A DNA stretch of 64,000 bases from Thermosporothrix hazakensis (GCF_003253565.1 NZ_QKUF01000003.1:265074-329073); one strand, 5' to 3'. Shown: positions 53,001-62,042, counted from the stretch's first letter. The notes: generated by a model not told the origin, from the letters alone. A program made the numbers and translations.

Positions 53001-55207
53001 GCACGCGTTTGCTGGTTGAGACTCTGGCACTGGTGCGTGACCCACGAGCAGTCTCTCCCCTGTTGACCCTGCTTCAGAGCTCGCAGCAAGATACACAATT
53101 GATGGTGGGGATTATTCATGCGCTCAGTTGTTTCCCAGAGCAAAGAGTGGTCGCACCGCTCTTAAAGCTGCTTCAGGACCCTGAGGTCCGCATTCGAGAG
53201 GAAGCAAGCACCTCGTTAAGCGTGCTCGGTCCTCTGGCGCTTCCCGATCTGGTGGTTGCGCTTGAGGAGCCGCATGACCCCTCATTCATCGAGCGAGTTC
53301 AGCGCACTATCCTGATGATGTCGCCGTTCCCGGGAGAAGAGCTTCTGGAAGCGTTACGGGTGGGCAGCGACCTCCGAGCCGAACGCATCAGATCGATCTT
53401 CAAAAAGCAAGGAGGCGAGGCTGCCAGTGTGCTGGTGCGTCATCTCTTGCATGAGGATCAGCGAGTACGTCTCTATGTCTATCAGACGTTGCAGGGAATG
53501 GAGGGACGTGATGTGGTCCCGGCGCTGATAGAGGTCTTCCATCTCCCGAACTTCCAGCGGCTGGTGACGCCGCTTCTGCTCAAGCACCCTGATGTCTCCA
53601 TTGGGTTGCTGGTCAATCAACTGGCCGACGATGAGCAGGGAGAAGCCGCTGCTCGTCTGTTGCCTGCCTTTGGCCCGGATATTCTTGAGGCGCTGCTTGT
53701 CGGCTTTGAGCATCAGCAAGAGGTTGCAAACGAGCGGGCCCGTGAGGTCGTTTCGGTCCTGGTACAGGAAAGTTCAGATCCACAGGGGATTGTCTGGCGA
53801 CTCGTCAAATTGTTTCCGCATACCCAGGGAAGTAAGGCTCGCGACAAGCTGCATTTATTGTTGACCGAAGACCTGGCCGAAATCAGTCTCCCGGCGCTCT
53901 TGCAGGGACTTGAACAGGCATTGCTTCAGGCTGATTGTGCTGTCGCTTTAGTGACACTTGCGTATAATCCACGATATCAACAACAGGTACTGGAAAGCTT
54001 GATTCAGGCGCTCTTTATTGAGGAGCGCAGAAGAGGAGCCGCGCAAGCTCTGATCGAGTTAAAGGATTACGCTACAGAGGAGGTCGCGGAACTCCTGACG
54101 GCTCAGGGACCGGTTGCACTGGTCGCACAGGATATCCTGGCAAAGATCGGCATCCCCGCCCTGCCAGCACTCTGGAAGAGGATTACCAACCAGCGTGAGC
54201 CTGCGATGCGCTATGCGGCACTGGAGGCGTTCCAGAAGATCCCGAATCGGGTGGTGGCTGGAGAACTGCTTTCTTTGCTCTCATCTGATGAAACGCCAAA
54301 AATGGTAATGGGCATGTTCTTCCTCTTAGAGCGAGTTTGGGAGGAAGAGAAGAATCACGAGGCCGAGATGCTGCATACGCTCATTCAGTATGTACAGGAG
54401 CATGAGGACAGCAGGGCGAATGCACGTGTGATGGCAACGCTGCTGCTGGCCGGTGAACAGCAGGTCGCGACTCATCTGCTGGATGTGTTGAATAATGAAG
54501 ATCCGAGACGCTATAGACCGCTGGCGTATCTCTTCCTGCTGATGGGACGTCGTTCGCAGTTCTTGCTTGAAGATGCGTTCACCTCTCCTGAGACGGTGGA
54601 AGAGCTGCGCCCGGAACTGGCTGCTCTGCTTGGTCTTTCGGTGGCTCCGACTGAGATTGCGCATCTGGCGCAAGATCTCAGCAGTTATGGGGTATTTGAT
54701 GCACAGGGAACGCTTCGGGACCCGCAGGGATTGGAAGTTGCGCTTCGGGCTCTGGGCGGTTTGCTGGCGGGTGGTACCTGGAATGTTCAGCGCTTGCAGG
54801 AGTTGTTGCAGAGCAGTGGACCCAATGAGCCTGAATATGAGCTCTTCGCGGTCCTGCTTGGGCGGCGCTTTATGCCTCAGCTTGCGCGTCTGAAGCGTGA
54901 ACTGGCTGCTGAGCGGGATGCACGGCGTCGTGAACGGGAGCAGCGAGAGCAAGCTGATGTAGAAATGTCACAGAAGATTGATGCACTGATGGATGAACTG
55001 GCAAAGCTGCGTGTTGAATATGAAGAGAGCCAGGCAGAAAGCGAGAAGAAAGAACAGGCGTTGCGTAAAGCACAGCTCAAAGTCAGAGATTTAGAGGATC
55101 AGGTAGAGCACTTAGCACGTCGTTGCGAACAACAGAAAAACCAGCTTGAGGAGATGCTTCGTGGAAGTGTCCCTTCAAATAAAGGAAAACAGGGCAAGGC
55201 GCAATAA
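50042..55207 (+). CDS. Giant membrane-anchored NACHT-type NTPase with HEAT repeats
   Basis: A 1721-residue protein. Two membrane segments lie at about residues 27-55 and 64-87. Then comes a NACHT/STAND NTPase: Walker A GVPGAGKT (151-158), Walker B LLLLCDGLNELD (234-245) and the MTCREIDY motif (269-276). From about 540 to 1560 the protein consists of helical HEAT repeats, many with visible units such as DPHAVEPLIQLLYDTEIQVVNRA and QRVVAPLLKLLQDPEVRIREEA. A Lys/Arg/Glu coiled coil occupies about 1610-1710. STAND ATPases are signalling switches that oligomerise on sensing a ligand. The ATG at 50042 has AAGGA four bases before it; the frame is open 29 codons upstream. Kinase gene follows 129 bases later. 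Confidence 0.92.
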   Translation: MLQEQQPRRNTDERVQQLLTIGTTRPMWLLPLLMSVIVAAVVAIPLYLFIGFVVLRAASFAALIKIPWLLIGVGLLFLVVALLVFFGRKPLALLLYLRKVNKEQKESRALYTPLKALTNIHRTAEGQGKVEEHISLLDLSREQRIHRLILGVPGAGKTMALRVYQYEAAQNPLSVVLHRGRIPIFVPMKNYGLFLEQQEEEQETSLLDYLVESDLPGIRTLAPYLRELARSGRLLLLCDGLNELDRNYQSAVSRELAGWMRETGNCIVMTCREIDYKGQSEFKLLVESGQAELATIHPLQPEQVREFVERYVKTQSEWHHSDDEIMEVIDRSRLRYHCTNPMMLVTLMEIIDQIGVERGKQVDTRGRLLREWVRQVIVKEQRRWQHNAPDEQKFIQMLAIIACAARCDHNRNALQLGVSVGNGRGISMTQSADELVFWLADHPPHGPFEPDNETFESLDRDEVELCLRFATSANLLDISQKGILSFRHELIAEYFVAEYFCMATDERRIAHAQLREDLLKDLSLWSEPVAIWAGLLKDPLVLAECFAAAGLKNVRYIYQGLVLALVCVGVLWTPPQAENRRPVHLTTSIENALVTVVRNKNSREAVAGILKRCVEEGGDEVYRSLLPLISYEGIDELLVLLDRNLVPDLLFTYLLDMVDSSPREMVLRIARVLGRFGSIVVERAIRLADPGNKTLLREAAADILGRTRDPHAVEPLIQLLYDTEIQVVNRAANGLLRLGHDLSLSRLIAVIENTALPSDRQIAPEIHALAHEAVLKILERYLMEQNVYKQLTRRQYLQVLECIFRVLTAPYEKEHKVQTLACAILIRLGRDTQGVGARDNRWEKVLEAAVDGLLQSEVGQKDQVLMHHSQYILQHLGSLATPHLLKRLKNATEQERIRIVEVLKAVRDQRALTTLLRLVADPSWQVYTAVEEALCAYAPESIPGVLDIVLRHQREDIAQRAIRILVMIGEPVVTPIIDILFNIVPGRTRLLVETLALVRDPRAVSPLLTLLQSSQQDTQLMVGIIHALSCFPEQRVVAPLLKLLQDPEVRIREEASTSLSVLGPLALPDLVVALEEPHDPSFIERVQRTILMMSPFPGEELLEALRVGSDLRAERIRSIFKKQGGEAASVLVRHLLHEDQRVRLYVYQTLQGMEGRDVVPALIEVFHLPNFQRLVTPLLLKHPDVSIGLLVNQLADDEQGEAAARLLPAFGPDILEALLVGFEHQQEVANERAREVVSVLVQESSDPQGIVWRLVKLFPHTQGSKARDKLHLLLTEDLAEISLPALLQGLEQALLQADCAVALVTLAYNPRYQQQVLESLIQALFIEERRRGAAQALIELKDYATEEVAELLTAQGPVALVAQDILAKIGIPALPALWKRITNQREPAMRYAALEAFQKIPNRVVAGELLSLLSSDETPKMVMGMFFLLERVWEEEKNHEAEMLHTLIQYVQEHEDSRANARVMATLLLAGEQQVATHLLDVLNNEDPRRYRPLAYLFLLMGRRSQFLLEDAFTSPETVEELRPELAALLGLSVAPTEIAHLAQDLSSYGVFDAQGTLRDPQGLEVALRALGGLLAGGTWNVQRLQELLQSSGPNEPEYELFAVLLGRRFMPQLARLKRELAAERDARRREREQREQADVEMSQKIDALMDELAKLRVEYEESQAESEKKEQALRKAQLKVRDLEDQVEHLARRCEQQKNQLEEMLRGSVPSNKGKQGKAQ

Positions 55208-55336
55208 GCAATAAAACAAATTGAACATGTAGAGAATCAGAAGAATTGAGAAATAGAGGGAGAGAATCGTCTGGTAAAGTAAGGGGTAGTAAAGCGTAAC
55301 TGAGAACGGAAACACGACAGGGTGAGGTGTGCAAAG

Positions 55337-57367
55337 ATGGAAAAAGCACCCAGACAGATAGAGCGATATGAGTGTCTGAAACCCTTGAAAGAGGGTGGTA
55401 TGGGTGATGTCTGGTTGGTTCGAGACCCATTACGCCGGGATACACTGGTTCTGAAATTGATGTGCCCGATTAAGGATGACGAGCGCCTGAACGAAGAGGC
55501 AAAAAGGCGCTTTTTACGCGAAATCGAGCTCGGGCGTAGCCTGAACCATCCGCATATTCTCTCTATTCTCGATTCTGGTTGGACCTATATTGGTACGCAA
55601 CGGGTGCCCTATCTGGTGGTTCCGTATAAGCCTGAAGGCTCGTTACTAAATCTGGCAAAGCGGGCGCAGCCGTGGTCTTTAGTGCAGATCGCAGATATGA
55701 TTCTACAGGCGGCTGAAACGCTCTGGTATTTGCACAGGCACAAGCCTCAGATTGTCCATCGCGATGTCAAGCCTGCCAACTTTCTGGTTGAGAGTGTCGG
55801 GAGCGCCCGAAGAGCTGCCAAACTCTATCTTTGCGATTTTGGAATTGCCCGTATGCTGCATCGAGGGGTCGAGGTGGAAGAGGCCAGCGGATTCATAGGC
55901 ACATATGAGTTTGCTGCACCCGAGCAGATTGATGGGCTTGTTTGTTGTGCTTCAGATCAATATTCGCTGGCAGTAATGGCTTGCTGGTTGTTGACAGGGC
56001 GCTATCCTTACCGGGTAGCTGATCGCCAGGAGTATCGCGATGCCCATAGACATCTGGCTCCTATCCTGCCAAGCAGGCTCAACCCGCAGCGCATTCCGGC
56101 AGGGGCGATCGATGAGGTGATTCATCGAGGATTGGCAAAGAAGCCAGAAGAGCGTTTTCCTTCTGTCCTCGCTTTTGGTAAGGCGCTCTACAGTGCCATT
56201 GAGGCCCTCACTGAAGATATGACGGCTGCCGGGGCACGAAGCTATGGTGAGGTAATCTGGGAACCGGGTGCGATGCTGGCTCCCGGCACGTCGGCCAATT
56301 TCTCGGTACAGGAGCGAGATGAGCGTGAGATCATTGCACCAGATGTCATGATTGAACTGGACCCGGAAATTACCAGCGAACGAATTCTGGATGAGCCGTT
56401 GCCGGAGCCACGGGACGCAGAAGACCCCCTTGAAGAGCACAAGCAGGCCCAGGGGCCATTTTATACCCCTTTGCCCGTCAAATTGGTCAGAAGCTATGGG
56501 ATAATGGTGACGCCAAGAAGCCTGCTCTGGTCGCCAACGGGTGCCCTGTTAGGCTGCACTTGCTATGATTATCCGCCCTTGATACTTGGACCGGAACGCA
56601 AAACACAGCTTATACAGGTGCGTTCCGCCCTTGAGGCCGCAGCGCTCTGCTGGTCTCCCGATGGAAACATTGTGGCAGTCAGTGTGCCGGGTGGACTTGC
56701 CTTCTGGGATGTGCAGCGACAACGACCCTACCCGCTGATGCTTCCCTATGAGGGAAGACCAGTTAAGGCGCTTGATTGGTCGAGGCGGGACTGTCTGGCC
56801 GTCTGGCATGGCAGCCAGATAGACCTTTACGCAATAACGCCCGAAACGCTGTCTGGCCGCTTGCTCGATCGTTATGAGACGATTATGACACCGGATATGG
56901 TTGCTGAAACGGTCGGGGTGATGCATTGGTCTCCAAAGGGCAGTCTCCTGCTTGCGGGCGGTCAGAATGGGATGGTGGCCTGCTGGCGGGTTGAGGGGCG
57001 CACGATCCGGAGGAAAGTCCTGATAGAGGCTCAGCGGGCCGTAACAGCGGTTGCCTGGTCGCCTGATGGCCGCTGGCTGAGCGCCGCCTTTTGTGACAGG
57101 AAAGTAATAAGCTGGCATGTGGATAATGTGACACGCCCCTATCTCTGGACTGAGCTGCCGGGCTCTCCGCGAAGCATTAGTCTCACGGGAGATGGGCGCC
57201 TGATGCTGGCTTTACGGTGTCAGGCCGTGCTGGTGGGATCTCCCACCGAGAGCGCTCCTGACGCGATTTTGCCCGGAAGACAGTTAGTTGCTTGCTCACC
57301 AACGACGAATGAGGTCGCGGTACTGAGCGAGACGCGAGAAAACCTGATCGAGATATTCAAGGGATAA
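55337..57367 (+). CDS. Ser/Thr protein kinase with WD40-like repeats
   Basis: A 676-residue soluble kinase. The Gly loop is KEGGMGDVW (18-26), the catalytic Lys is 40, the catalytic loop HRDVKPAN (141-148), the metal DFG 167-169, and the activation segment FIGTYEFAAPEQ near 187. All key residues are present, so it should be active. After residue about 290 there is a charged linker, then from about 390 a beta-propeller-like part with WSPxG repeats: LLWSPTGALLG, LCWSPDGNIVAV, MHWSPKGSLLLAGG and VAWSPDGRWLSA. No membrane segment is present, unlike many bacterial kinases of this type. ATG 55337 has GAGGTG seven bases upstream. It lies directly downstream of the NACHT-HEAT gene. Confidence 0.93.
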   Translation: MEKAPRQIERYECLKPLKEGGMGDVWLVRDPLRRDTLVLKLMCPIKDDERLNEEAKRRFLREIELGRSLNHPHILSILDSGWTYIGTQRVPYLVVPYKPEGSLLNLAKRAQPWSLVQIADMILQAAETLWYLHRHKPQIVHRDVKPANFLVESVGSARRAAKLYLCDFGIARMLHRGVEVEEASGFIGTYEFAAPEQIDGLVCCASDQYSLAVMACWLLTGRYPYRVADRQEYRDAHRHLAPILPSRLNPQRIPAGAIDEVIHRGLAKKPEERFPSVLAFGKALYSAIEALTEDMTAAGARSYGEVIWEPGAMLAPGTSANFSVQERDEREIIAPDVMIELDPEITSERILDEPLPEPRDAEDPLEEHKQAQGPFYTPLPVKLVRSYGIMVTPRSLLWSPTGALLGCTCYDYPPLILGPERKTQLIQVRSALEAAALCWSPDGNIVAVSVPGGLAFWDVQRQRPYPLMLPYEGRPVKALDWSRRDCLAVWHGSQIDLYAITPETLSGRLLDRYETIMTPDMVAETVGVMHWSPKGSLLLAGGQNGMVACWRVEGRTIRRKVLIEAQRAVTAVAWSPDGRWLSAAFCDRKVISWHVDNVTRPYLWTELPGSPRSISLTGDGRLMLALRCQAVLVGSPTESAPDAILPGRQLVACSPTTNEVAVLSETRENLIEIFKG

Positions 57368-57693
57368 AGCAAGGGTTTCTTTAGAAGCCCTGTATACTCA
57401 GCAAGGTGAGCTATTGATGGGTTTATATTTCTGTATATTTACGAATGGTGAATAACAGGAGTATACTTGAGGTTAGTAGCGTAATGCCACCTGTGAAAAC
57501 GAGTGCAAAGCAAGAAGGCATTCGTTTGGCTGGTATCTCTTCCTCTGAAAAAGGGACGCTCAGAGAAGTGTATCAGGTGGATGTGGATAGACAGTGAGAG
57601 ATCTCAGGGCCATCATCTTCCCTGACCACCAGGGTGCCCGATTTCTACAACTCTTTGTGAAAAACGGGGCGTCTGCTCCTGCATGGTAACAGT
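57368..57693. other. Intergenic region before the histidine kinase
   Basis: A small hairpin AGGG-ttTC/GAAg-CCCT lies just after the kinase gene (about 57375-57394) without a T run. A possible 37-residue peptide is listed separately. Nothing else is recognised. Confidence 0.4.
57484..57597 (+). CDS. Possible 37-residue peptide upstream of the histidine kinase
   Basis: An ATG with GAGG about ten bases upstream opens a 37-codon frame starting MPPVKTSAKQEGIRL and ending DVDRQ. No family is recognised. It could be a leader or a chance frame. Confidence 0.25.
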   Translation: MPPVKTSAKQEGIRLAGISSSEKGTLREVYQVDVDRQ

Positions 57694-58860
57694 ATGATTG
57701 ATAAACACCAAAGACAAATGGACGAGCACAGAGACGACGTTTTCTCATCAGTAGCACGATTAGCTGTGCACACGTTGCGCTGTTCCTGTGCCTATGTGTG
57801 TACTCGTGCTGCCATTCCAGATGCTGCAATGAACGTCGCTTGCTTTGTGTCGGGCGGGGAAGAGCTTCAGCAGCAAACCATCTCACTTCCTGCTGAGCTT
57901 GTGGAACGATGTGTTCCCGGTCAGGCGCTTTTGCTGGAGCAAGAAGCCTCGTTACTGCTGCCGCTGGAAATCGGGGCGCAAGCGGTATTTCTGGTTTTGC
58001 GAGCGCATCCAGAGTCCCCCTGGACACCTGAAGATGTAGCTCGGGCGAACCGTTTTGCGGATGCTGTGGCCGGGCTTTTTCAGGAAGAAGGTCTCTCTCC
58101 CAATCAGCGGATGAGAGCTTTTCTTGGCATCGTCAGCCATGAGTTGCGCACCCCACTGACCGCAGTCAGCATGCACCTTCAGGTCGCTCGAGGGTTACTG
58201 ACAAAGTGGCTTCAGGAGGAATGTGATGCTCAGGTACAGGAGCGTCTGCTTGATCTCTCACACCTGCTCACTCAGGCTGGAAGTCAACTGAAACTACAGG
58301 AACGTCTGGTCGACGATTTGCAGGATGTCACCAGGATGCAGACCAACCGGTTAGAGTTACGGCTGCTGGCCGGTGATCTGGTTCGAGTGGTCTCGGAGAG
58401 TGTGGCGGCGTTACAGGCTGCATTTCCGGCGCGATGCATTCAGCTTTCGCTGGCAGTGAAAGATGAGCTTCTTGTCTTTATGGATGCAGACCGTATCACT
58501 CAGGTTATTAATAACTATGTCACGAACGCGTTGAAGTATGGGCGCAGCGATGGCCAAATAGAGGTTTCCCTTGAGCGCAGAGAAACCTGTGCATATGTTG
58601 CGGTACACGATGAGGGGCCCGGTCTGGGTGCGGAAGAGCTGGAAAAAATCTGGGAGTGGTTTTATCGGTCTGATGCGAAGGCGTTGGACCCCGCTACTCA
58701 GGCGATAGGCGGGGCTGGTCTGGGCCTGGGGTTGGCGTTCTGCCGCAGGATCATCGAGTTACATCAGGGAGCGACAGGGGCCGAAAGCAGGCCGGGTGTC
58801 GGCTCAACTTTCTGGTTCACCCTGCCTCTAGTGTTGAATGCAGCTCCCCTGGATCCATAA
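57694..58860 (+). CDS. Soluble sensor histidine kinase (GAF-like, HisKA, HATPase)
   Basis: A 388-residue kinase without membrane segments. Residues about 14-130 look like a GAF-type sensor (SCAYVCTRA to FADAVAGLFQ). The HisKA helix holds the phosphorylated His 149 (VSHELRTPLTAVSMHLQVARG). The ATPase lid follows with ADRITQVINNYVTNALKYG (N box), VAVHDEGPGLGAEELEKIWEWFYR (G1, F) and GGAGLGLGLAFCRRIIELHQG (G2). All catalytic motifs are intact. No ribosome binding site is strong before the ATG. It is convergent with the D-amino-acid oxidase gene, only four bases apart. No partner regulator is next to it. Confidence 0.9.
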   Translation: MIDKHQRQMDEHRDDVFSSVARLAVHTLRCSCAYVCTRAAIPDAAMNVACFVSGGEELQQQTISLPAELVERCVPGQALLLEQEASLLLPLEIGAQAVFLVLRAHPESPWTPEDVARANRFADAVAGLFQEEGLSPNQRMRAFLGIVSHELRTPLTAVSMHLQVARGLLTKWLQEECDAQVQERLLDLSHLLTQAGSQLKLQERLVDDLQDVTRMQTNRLELRLLAGDLVRVVSESVAALQAAFPARCIQLSLAVKDELLVFMDADRITQVINNYVTNALKYGRSDGQIEVSLERRETCAYVAVHDEGPGLGAEELEKIWEWFYRSDAKALDPATQAIGGAGLGLGLAFCRRIIELHQGATGAESRPGVGSTFWFTLPLVLNAAPLDP

Positions 58861-58864
58861 ACGT

Positions 58865-59824
58865 TCAGGCTGTGTGTTGTTTAACGAGCGTGACAACCTC
58901 TGTTGCACATCCCCAGGAAAGCGTTACACCTGATCCGCCATGTCCATAGTTATGCACCAGCAGGCGATCAGGGACGGGGCGCTCGGCTTCAAGACGAATG
59001 CGCGAGCGCAGGGGACGCAGCCCGCACTGGACGCTCAGAATATCTTCCGGCTTGAGATTGGCAAACTGTGGGGCAAGGTTGGCACAGCGTTGTAAAATGC
59101 CACTATTTTGTTCTGGAATAATACTCGTGTTTTCATTGTTTTCTTCATCGACACCACCGAGAATGATATCAGAGGTGCGTGGTACAATGTACGCGAGTTT
59201 GTTAGGCCCCTCGTCGTCTACAATGACGCGCTGGAAGCCGTTCTGTTTGATTCGAATGGTCTGGCCTCGTCCGGCATGGATATCGCGATCTCCAACCAGT
59301 TCGCGGGCTCCCAGGCCGCTACAGTTGATGACGATTGGGTATTCGGTCAAAGCGTCGCCGAGCGTAGTCACAGTTTCCCGGGTAATGAGTCCGCCTTCCT
59401 GCTGAAATACCTGCATTAAGTAGGGAAGGTAGCGACTGGTATCAATGACAGGGGTCTCAAAGACATAGCCATCGGCGTACCCTGCGGGGAGCTCGTCCGG
59501 TGTGGCATGTCTGAAGCTCTCAACGGCTTCGAGCCACCAGGGATCACCGACAGGCGCAGGCTTGACTTCCAGAAAAGAGCGCATCAGCACCCCTGTTTCC
59601 GGCTTTGTAGCGTGAGTCTGAAAGATACGAAACGCGATTTTGCCCCACGCGGTAATTCGGTCTCTAGGGAAGGCATTGTAGGGATACCAGACCGCGGCTG
59701 CGATGTTTGAGGTGGTATTGGGTGGCAGGTCTTTTGCCTTGATATGTACCGAATATCCGGCACGCAACAGGCTGATCCCGGTTGTCAATCCGGAGATGCC
59801 ACAACCGATAACCAGTACTTGCAT
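58865..59824 (-). CDS. D-amino-acid oxidase (DAO family flavoenzyme)
   Basis: A 319-residue FAD enzyme that oxidises D-amino acids to imino acids with release of hydrogen peroxide. The FAD loop VIGCGISGLTTGISLLRAG opens the protein; TSNIAAAVWYPY, the GDPWWLEAVESF part, YIVPRTSDIILGGVDEE and the family's tail HNYGHGGSGVTLSWGCATEV are all present. Length is standard. D-aspartate oxidase cannot be excluded. AGGAG lies ten bases before the ATG. Its promoter overlaps a perfect palindrome (60009-60025). It is divergent from catalase, which could remove the peroxide it makes. Confidence 0.93.
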   Translation of the reverse strand: MQVLVIGCGISGLTTGISLLRAGYSVHIKAKDLPPNTTSNIAAAVWYPYNAFPRDRITAWGKIAFRIFQTHATKPETGVLMRSFLEVKPAPVGDPWWLEAVESFRHATPDELPAGYADGYVFETPVIDTSRYLPYLMQVFQQEGGLITRETVTTLGDALTEYPIVINCSGLGARELVGDRDIHAGRGQTIRIKQNGFQRVIVDDEGPNKLAYIVPRTSDIILGGVDEENNENTSIIPEQNSGILQRCANLAPQFANLKPEDILSVQCGLRPLRSRIRLEAERPVPDRLLVHNYGHGGSGVTLSWGCATEVVTLVKQHTA

Positions 59825-60008
59825 AGGTTCTGTGCTCCTGTTCGTAGCGAATTAAGAAAAGAGCGCTGTACAAAACTGAGTTTAGTAGACAACACGAGAA
59901 CTGTTCCTGACAAGGGAAGCCCTCTCAGGAAGCACCTGTTCCCTGGCAGAATGGACAGGTAGTGGTTGGGTAAATGGTACTATATGGCATCTCTTGTCAT
60001 ACGACGAA

Positions 60009-60044
60009 AACAGTAGTATACTGTTGTACGTAATAAACTTGCAA
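60009..60044 (-). promoter_or_regulatory. Promoter of the D-amino-acid oxidase gene with overlapping operator-like palindrome
   Basis: On the minus strand TTGCAA (60039-60044), an 18-base spacer and TATACT (60015-60020). The perfect dyad AACAGTA-gta-TACTGTT (60009-60025) covers the -10, as expected of a repressor site. The regulator is unknown. Confidence 0.65.
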
Positions 60045-60162
60045 GAATTGAGTTGAAGATAATGACCGGCCTGTTTGTATTGCTTTTTATGCGCAGGCAA
60101 TAATAGGCTTGGAGACAGGCAAGGTTGTTCTAAAGAAGAAGCCTTTCGCTGTTTAAAGCCGC

Positions 60163-60191
60163 TTGACATCCTGGTTTTTCTCTGGTACGCT
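60163..60191 (+). promoter_or_regulatory. Sigma-A type promoter for catalase
   Basis: Perfect TTGACA (60163-60168), a 17-base spacer and TACGCT (60186-60191). The leader to katA would be about 240 bases. Confidence 0.65.
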
Positions 60192-60302
60192 TGTTCAAGC
60201 AAGGGACAGGTTCCCCTGAGAGAAAAGGAGAAACAGCGGTGTCTTTCTGCTGTTTATTCGTTTTCATCCTGTAGGCTTGCCGTGGATGAGAGGCGATCGA
60301 CT

Positions 60303-60428
60303 ATGAGGGCCTTATCCGTTTTCAAGATGGGGGTTGCCCTGAGTGATCGGGACAGCAGAGCTTACTCAAGCGGTAGCGTTGTTGTCTTATCTTTGGGGGA
60401 TGGTATTGTCCTCTCCTCGGAAATGTAG
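60303..60428 (+). CDS. Possible 41-residue upstream peptide in the katA leader
   Basis: An ATG with AGAGG about nine bases before it opens a 41-codon frame starting [18 protein letters not shown] and ending LSSEM, which stops 11 bases before katA. Translation of this frame could be coupled to katA. No family is recognised. Confidence 0.3.
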   Translation: MRALSVFKMGVALSDRDSRAYSSGSVVVLSLGDGIVLSSEM

Positions 60429-60439
60429 AAAGGTTTTTC

Positions 60440-61915
60440 ATGGCTGACGAGAAGAAAAATTATCTAACGACTGATTTCGGTATTCCTGCTCCGGATAACA
60501 AAAACTCGCTGACTGCGGGTTACCCTGGACCCACCCTGCTTGAAGATTTCCATCTGATTGAGAAGCTTGCTCATTTTGATCGTGAGCGTATCCCGGAGCG
60601 TGTTGTTCATGCAAAGGGCGCTGGTGCACACGGTTATTTTGAGGTAACTCATGATGTGACTAAATACACGAAAGCAGCTTTCCTGAGCGAAGTTGGAAAG
60701 CGCACTCCGCTCTTCGTTCGTTTCTCGACCGTAGGCGGAGAGAAAGGTTCTGCCGATAGCGCCCGCGATCCGCGTGGTTTCGCTGTCAAGTTCTATACCG
60801 AAGAGGGGAACTATGACATTGTCGGCAACAACACTCCGGTCTTCTTCATTCGTGATGCGATCAAGTTCCCGGACCTGATCCATACGCAGAAGCGCAACCC
60901 ACAGACAAACCTGAAAGATCCCGATGCATTCTGGGACTTCTTCTCTCTGACTCCTGAGTCCCTGCATCAGGTCACCATCCTCTTCTCTGATCGTGGCACC
61001 CCGAAGACCTATCGCAATATGGACGGCTTCGGTTCCCATACCTTCAAGTGGATCAACGCTGAGGGTAAGGCGCACTGGGTCAAGTACCACTTCAAGACCG
61101 ATGCTGGTATTGAGAACTGGACTAACGAAGAGGCGATCCGCATGGCCGGTGAGAATCCCGACTATGCAACACAGGACCTCTTCGAGCATATCGCATCTGG
61201 CAGAGAGGCTACCTGGACGCTCTACGTGCAGATCATGCCGCTTGAGGATGCTGCAACGTATCGCTTCGATCCATTCGATGTCACTAAAGTCTGGTTACAT
61301 AAAGATTATCCGTTAATCCCAGTTGGTCGCATGGTGCTGAATCGCAACCCGGAGAACTACTTCGCCGAGGTTGAGCAGGCCGCATTTGCTCCGACCAATA
61401 TTGTTCCAGGTATCGGGTTCTCGCCTGACAAGATGCTTCAAGGTCGTATCTTCTCCTATCCGGATACGCATCGCCATCGCCTGGGCACAAACTACGCGCT
61501 GCTGCCAATCAACCGCCCGCGCGTTGAGGTGCAAAACTATCGCCGTGATGGTGCGATGCGTTTCGATGATAATGGTGGTTCACGCCCGAACTATGAGCCG
61601 AATAGCTTCAATGGTCCTGTTGCGGCCCCTCAGTTCTATCAGAACGAGGAAGAGCTGCCAGTCCAGGGCACCGCGCGCCGTGTCGCCTATAATCTGGAGG
61701 ATAATGACTTCGTGCAGCCCGGCATGCTTTATCGCTTGATGAGCGAGGATGAGAAGGCACGTCTTGTGCATAACATCGTTTCGCATATGAAGAATATCAA
61801 GCACAAAGAGATTGCCGAGCGTCAGGTGAAGCTCTTCTATCGCGCTGATCCTGACTATGGTGCTCGTGTTGCTCGTGGGCTTGGCCTTGAGATTGAGACA
61901 CCTGTTGGCGATTAA
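60440..61915 (+). CDS. katA: Heme catalase (small-subunit, clade 3 type)
   Basis: A 491-residue monofunctional catalase that converts hydrogen peroxide to water and oxygen. The catalytic His 57 ([17 protein letters not shown]), the catalytic Asn in [12 protein letters not shown] near residue 130, and the proximal heme Tyr 340 ([15 protein letters not shown]) are all present. The length and the NADPH-binding-type region fit small-subunit catalases. AAAGG lies six bases before the ATG. It is transcribed alone and stops at a terminator. Codon use is heavy in C-ending Phe and Tyr codons, suggesting strong expression. Confidence 0.97.
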   Translation: MADEKKNYLTTDFGIPAPDNKNSLTAGYPGPTLLEDFHLIEKLAHFDRERIPERVVHAKGAGAHGYFEVTHDVTKYTKAAFLSEVGKRTPLFVRFSTVGGEKGSADSARDPRGFAVKFYTEEGNYDIVGNNTPVFFIRDAIKFPDLIHTQKRNPQTNLKDPDAFWDFFSLTPESLHQVTILFSDRGTPKTYRNMDGFGSHTFKWINAEGKAHWVKYHFKTDAGIENWTNEEAIRMAGENPDYATQDLFEHIASGREATWTLYVQIMPLEDAATYRFDPFDVTKVWLHKDYPLIPVGRMVLNRNPENYFAEVEQAAFAPTNIVPGIGFSPDKMLQGRIFSYPDTHRHRLGTNYALLPINRPRVEVQNYRRDGAMRFDDNGGSRPNYEPNSFNGPVAAPQFYQNEEELPVQGTARRVAYNLEDNDFVQPGMLYRLMSEDEKARLVHNIVSHMKNIKHKEIAERQVKLFYRADPDYGARVARGLGLEIETPVGD

Positions 61916-61929
61916 GTTTATGCAGTATG

Positions 61930-61966
61930 AAAGCTCTGCCCGGACAACTCCGGGTGGAGCTTTTTC
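61930..61966 (+). terminator. Terminator of katA
   Basis: AAGCTC (61931-61936) pairs with GAGCTT (61957-61962), with an inner CCCGG/CCGGG stem, and T residues follow. Confidence 0.8.
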
Positions 61967-61995
61967 AATAATAAGGGATAGAGGCTCAAGTAGGT

Positions 61996-62042
61996 AGAAA
62001 GAGAGAAGCCGCTGTTCTGCAAGAGATGACAGCAGCTTCTCT
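61996..62042 (-). terminator. Probable terminator of the unknown gene 62072-62938
   Basis: AGAGAAGC (62002-62009) pairs with GCTTCTCT (62035-62042) and GCTGT/ACAGC continues the stem inside. Only a short T-rich stretch follows on the minus strand. Confidence 0.55.

Larger units (their letters stand above)
59825..60439. other. Divergent region between D-amino-acid oxidase and catalase
   Basis: Holds a minus-strand promoter with an overlapping palindrome, a plus-strand promoter at 60163-60191 and a leader of about 240 bases before katA containing short upstream open frames, all listed separately. A second tiny frame starts at GTG 60239 behind AAGGAG (MSFCCLFVFIL). Confidence 0.55.
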
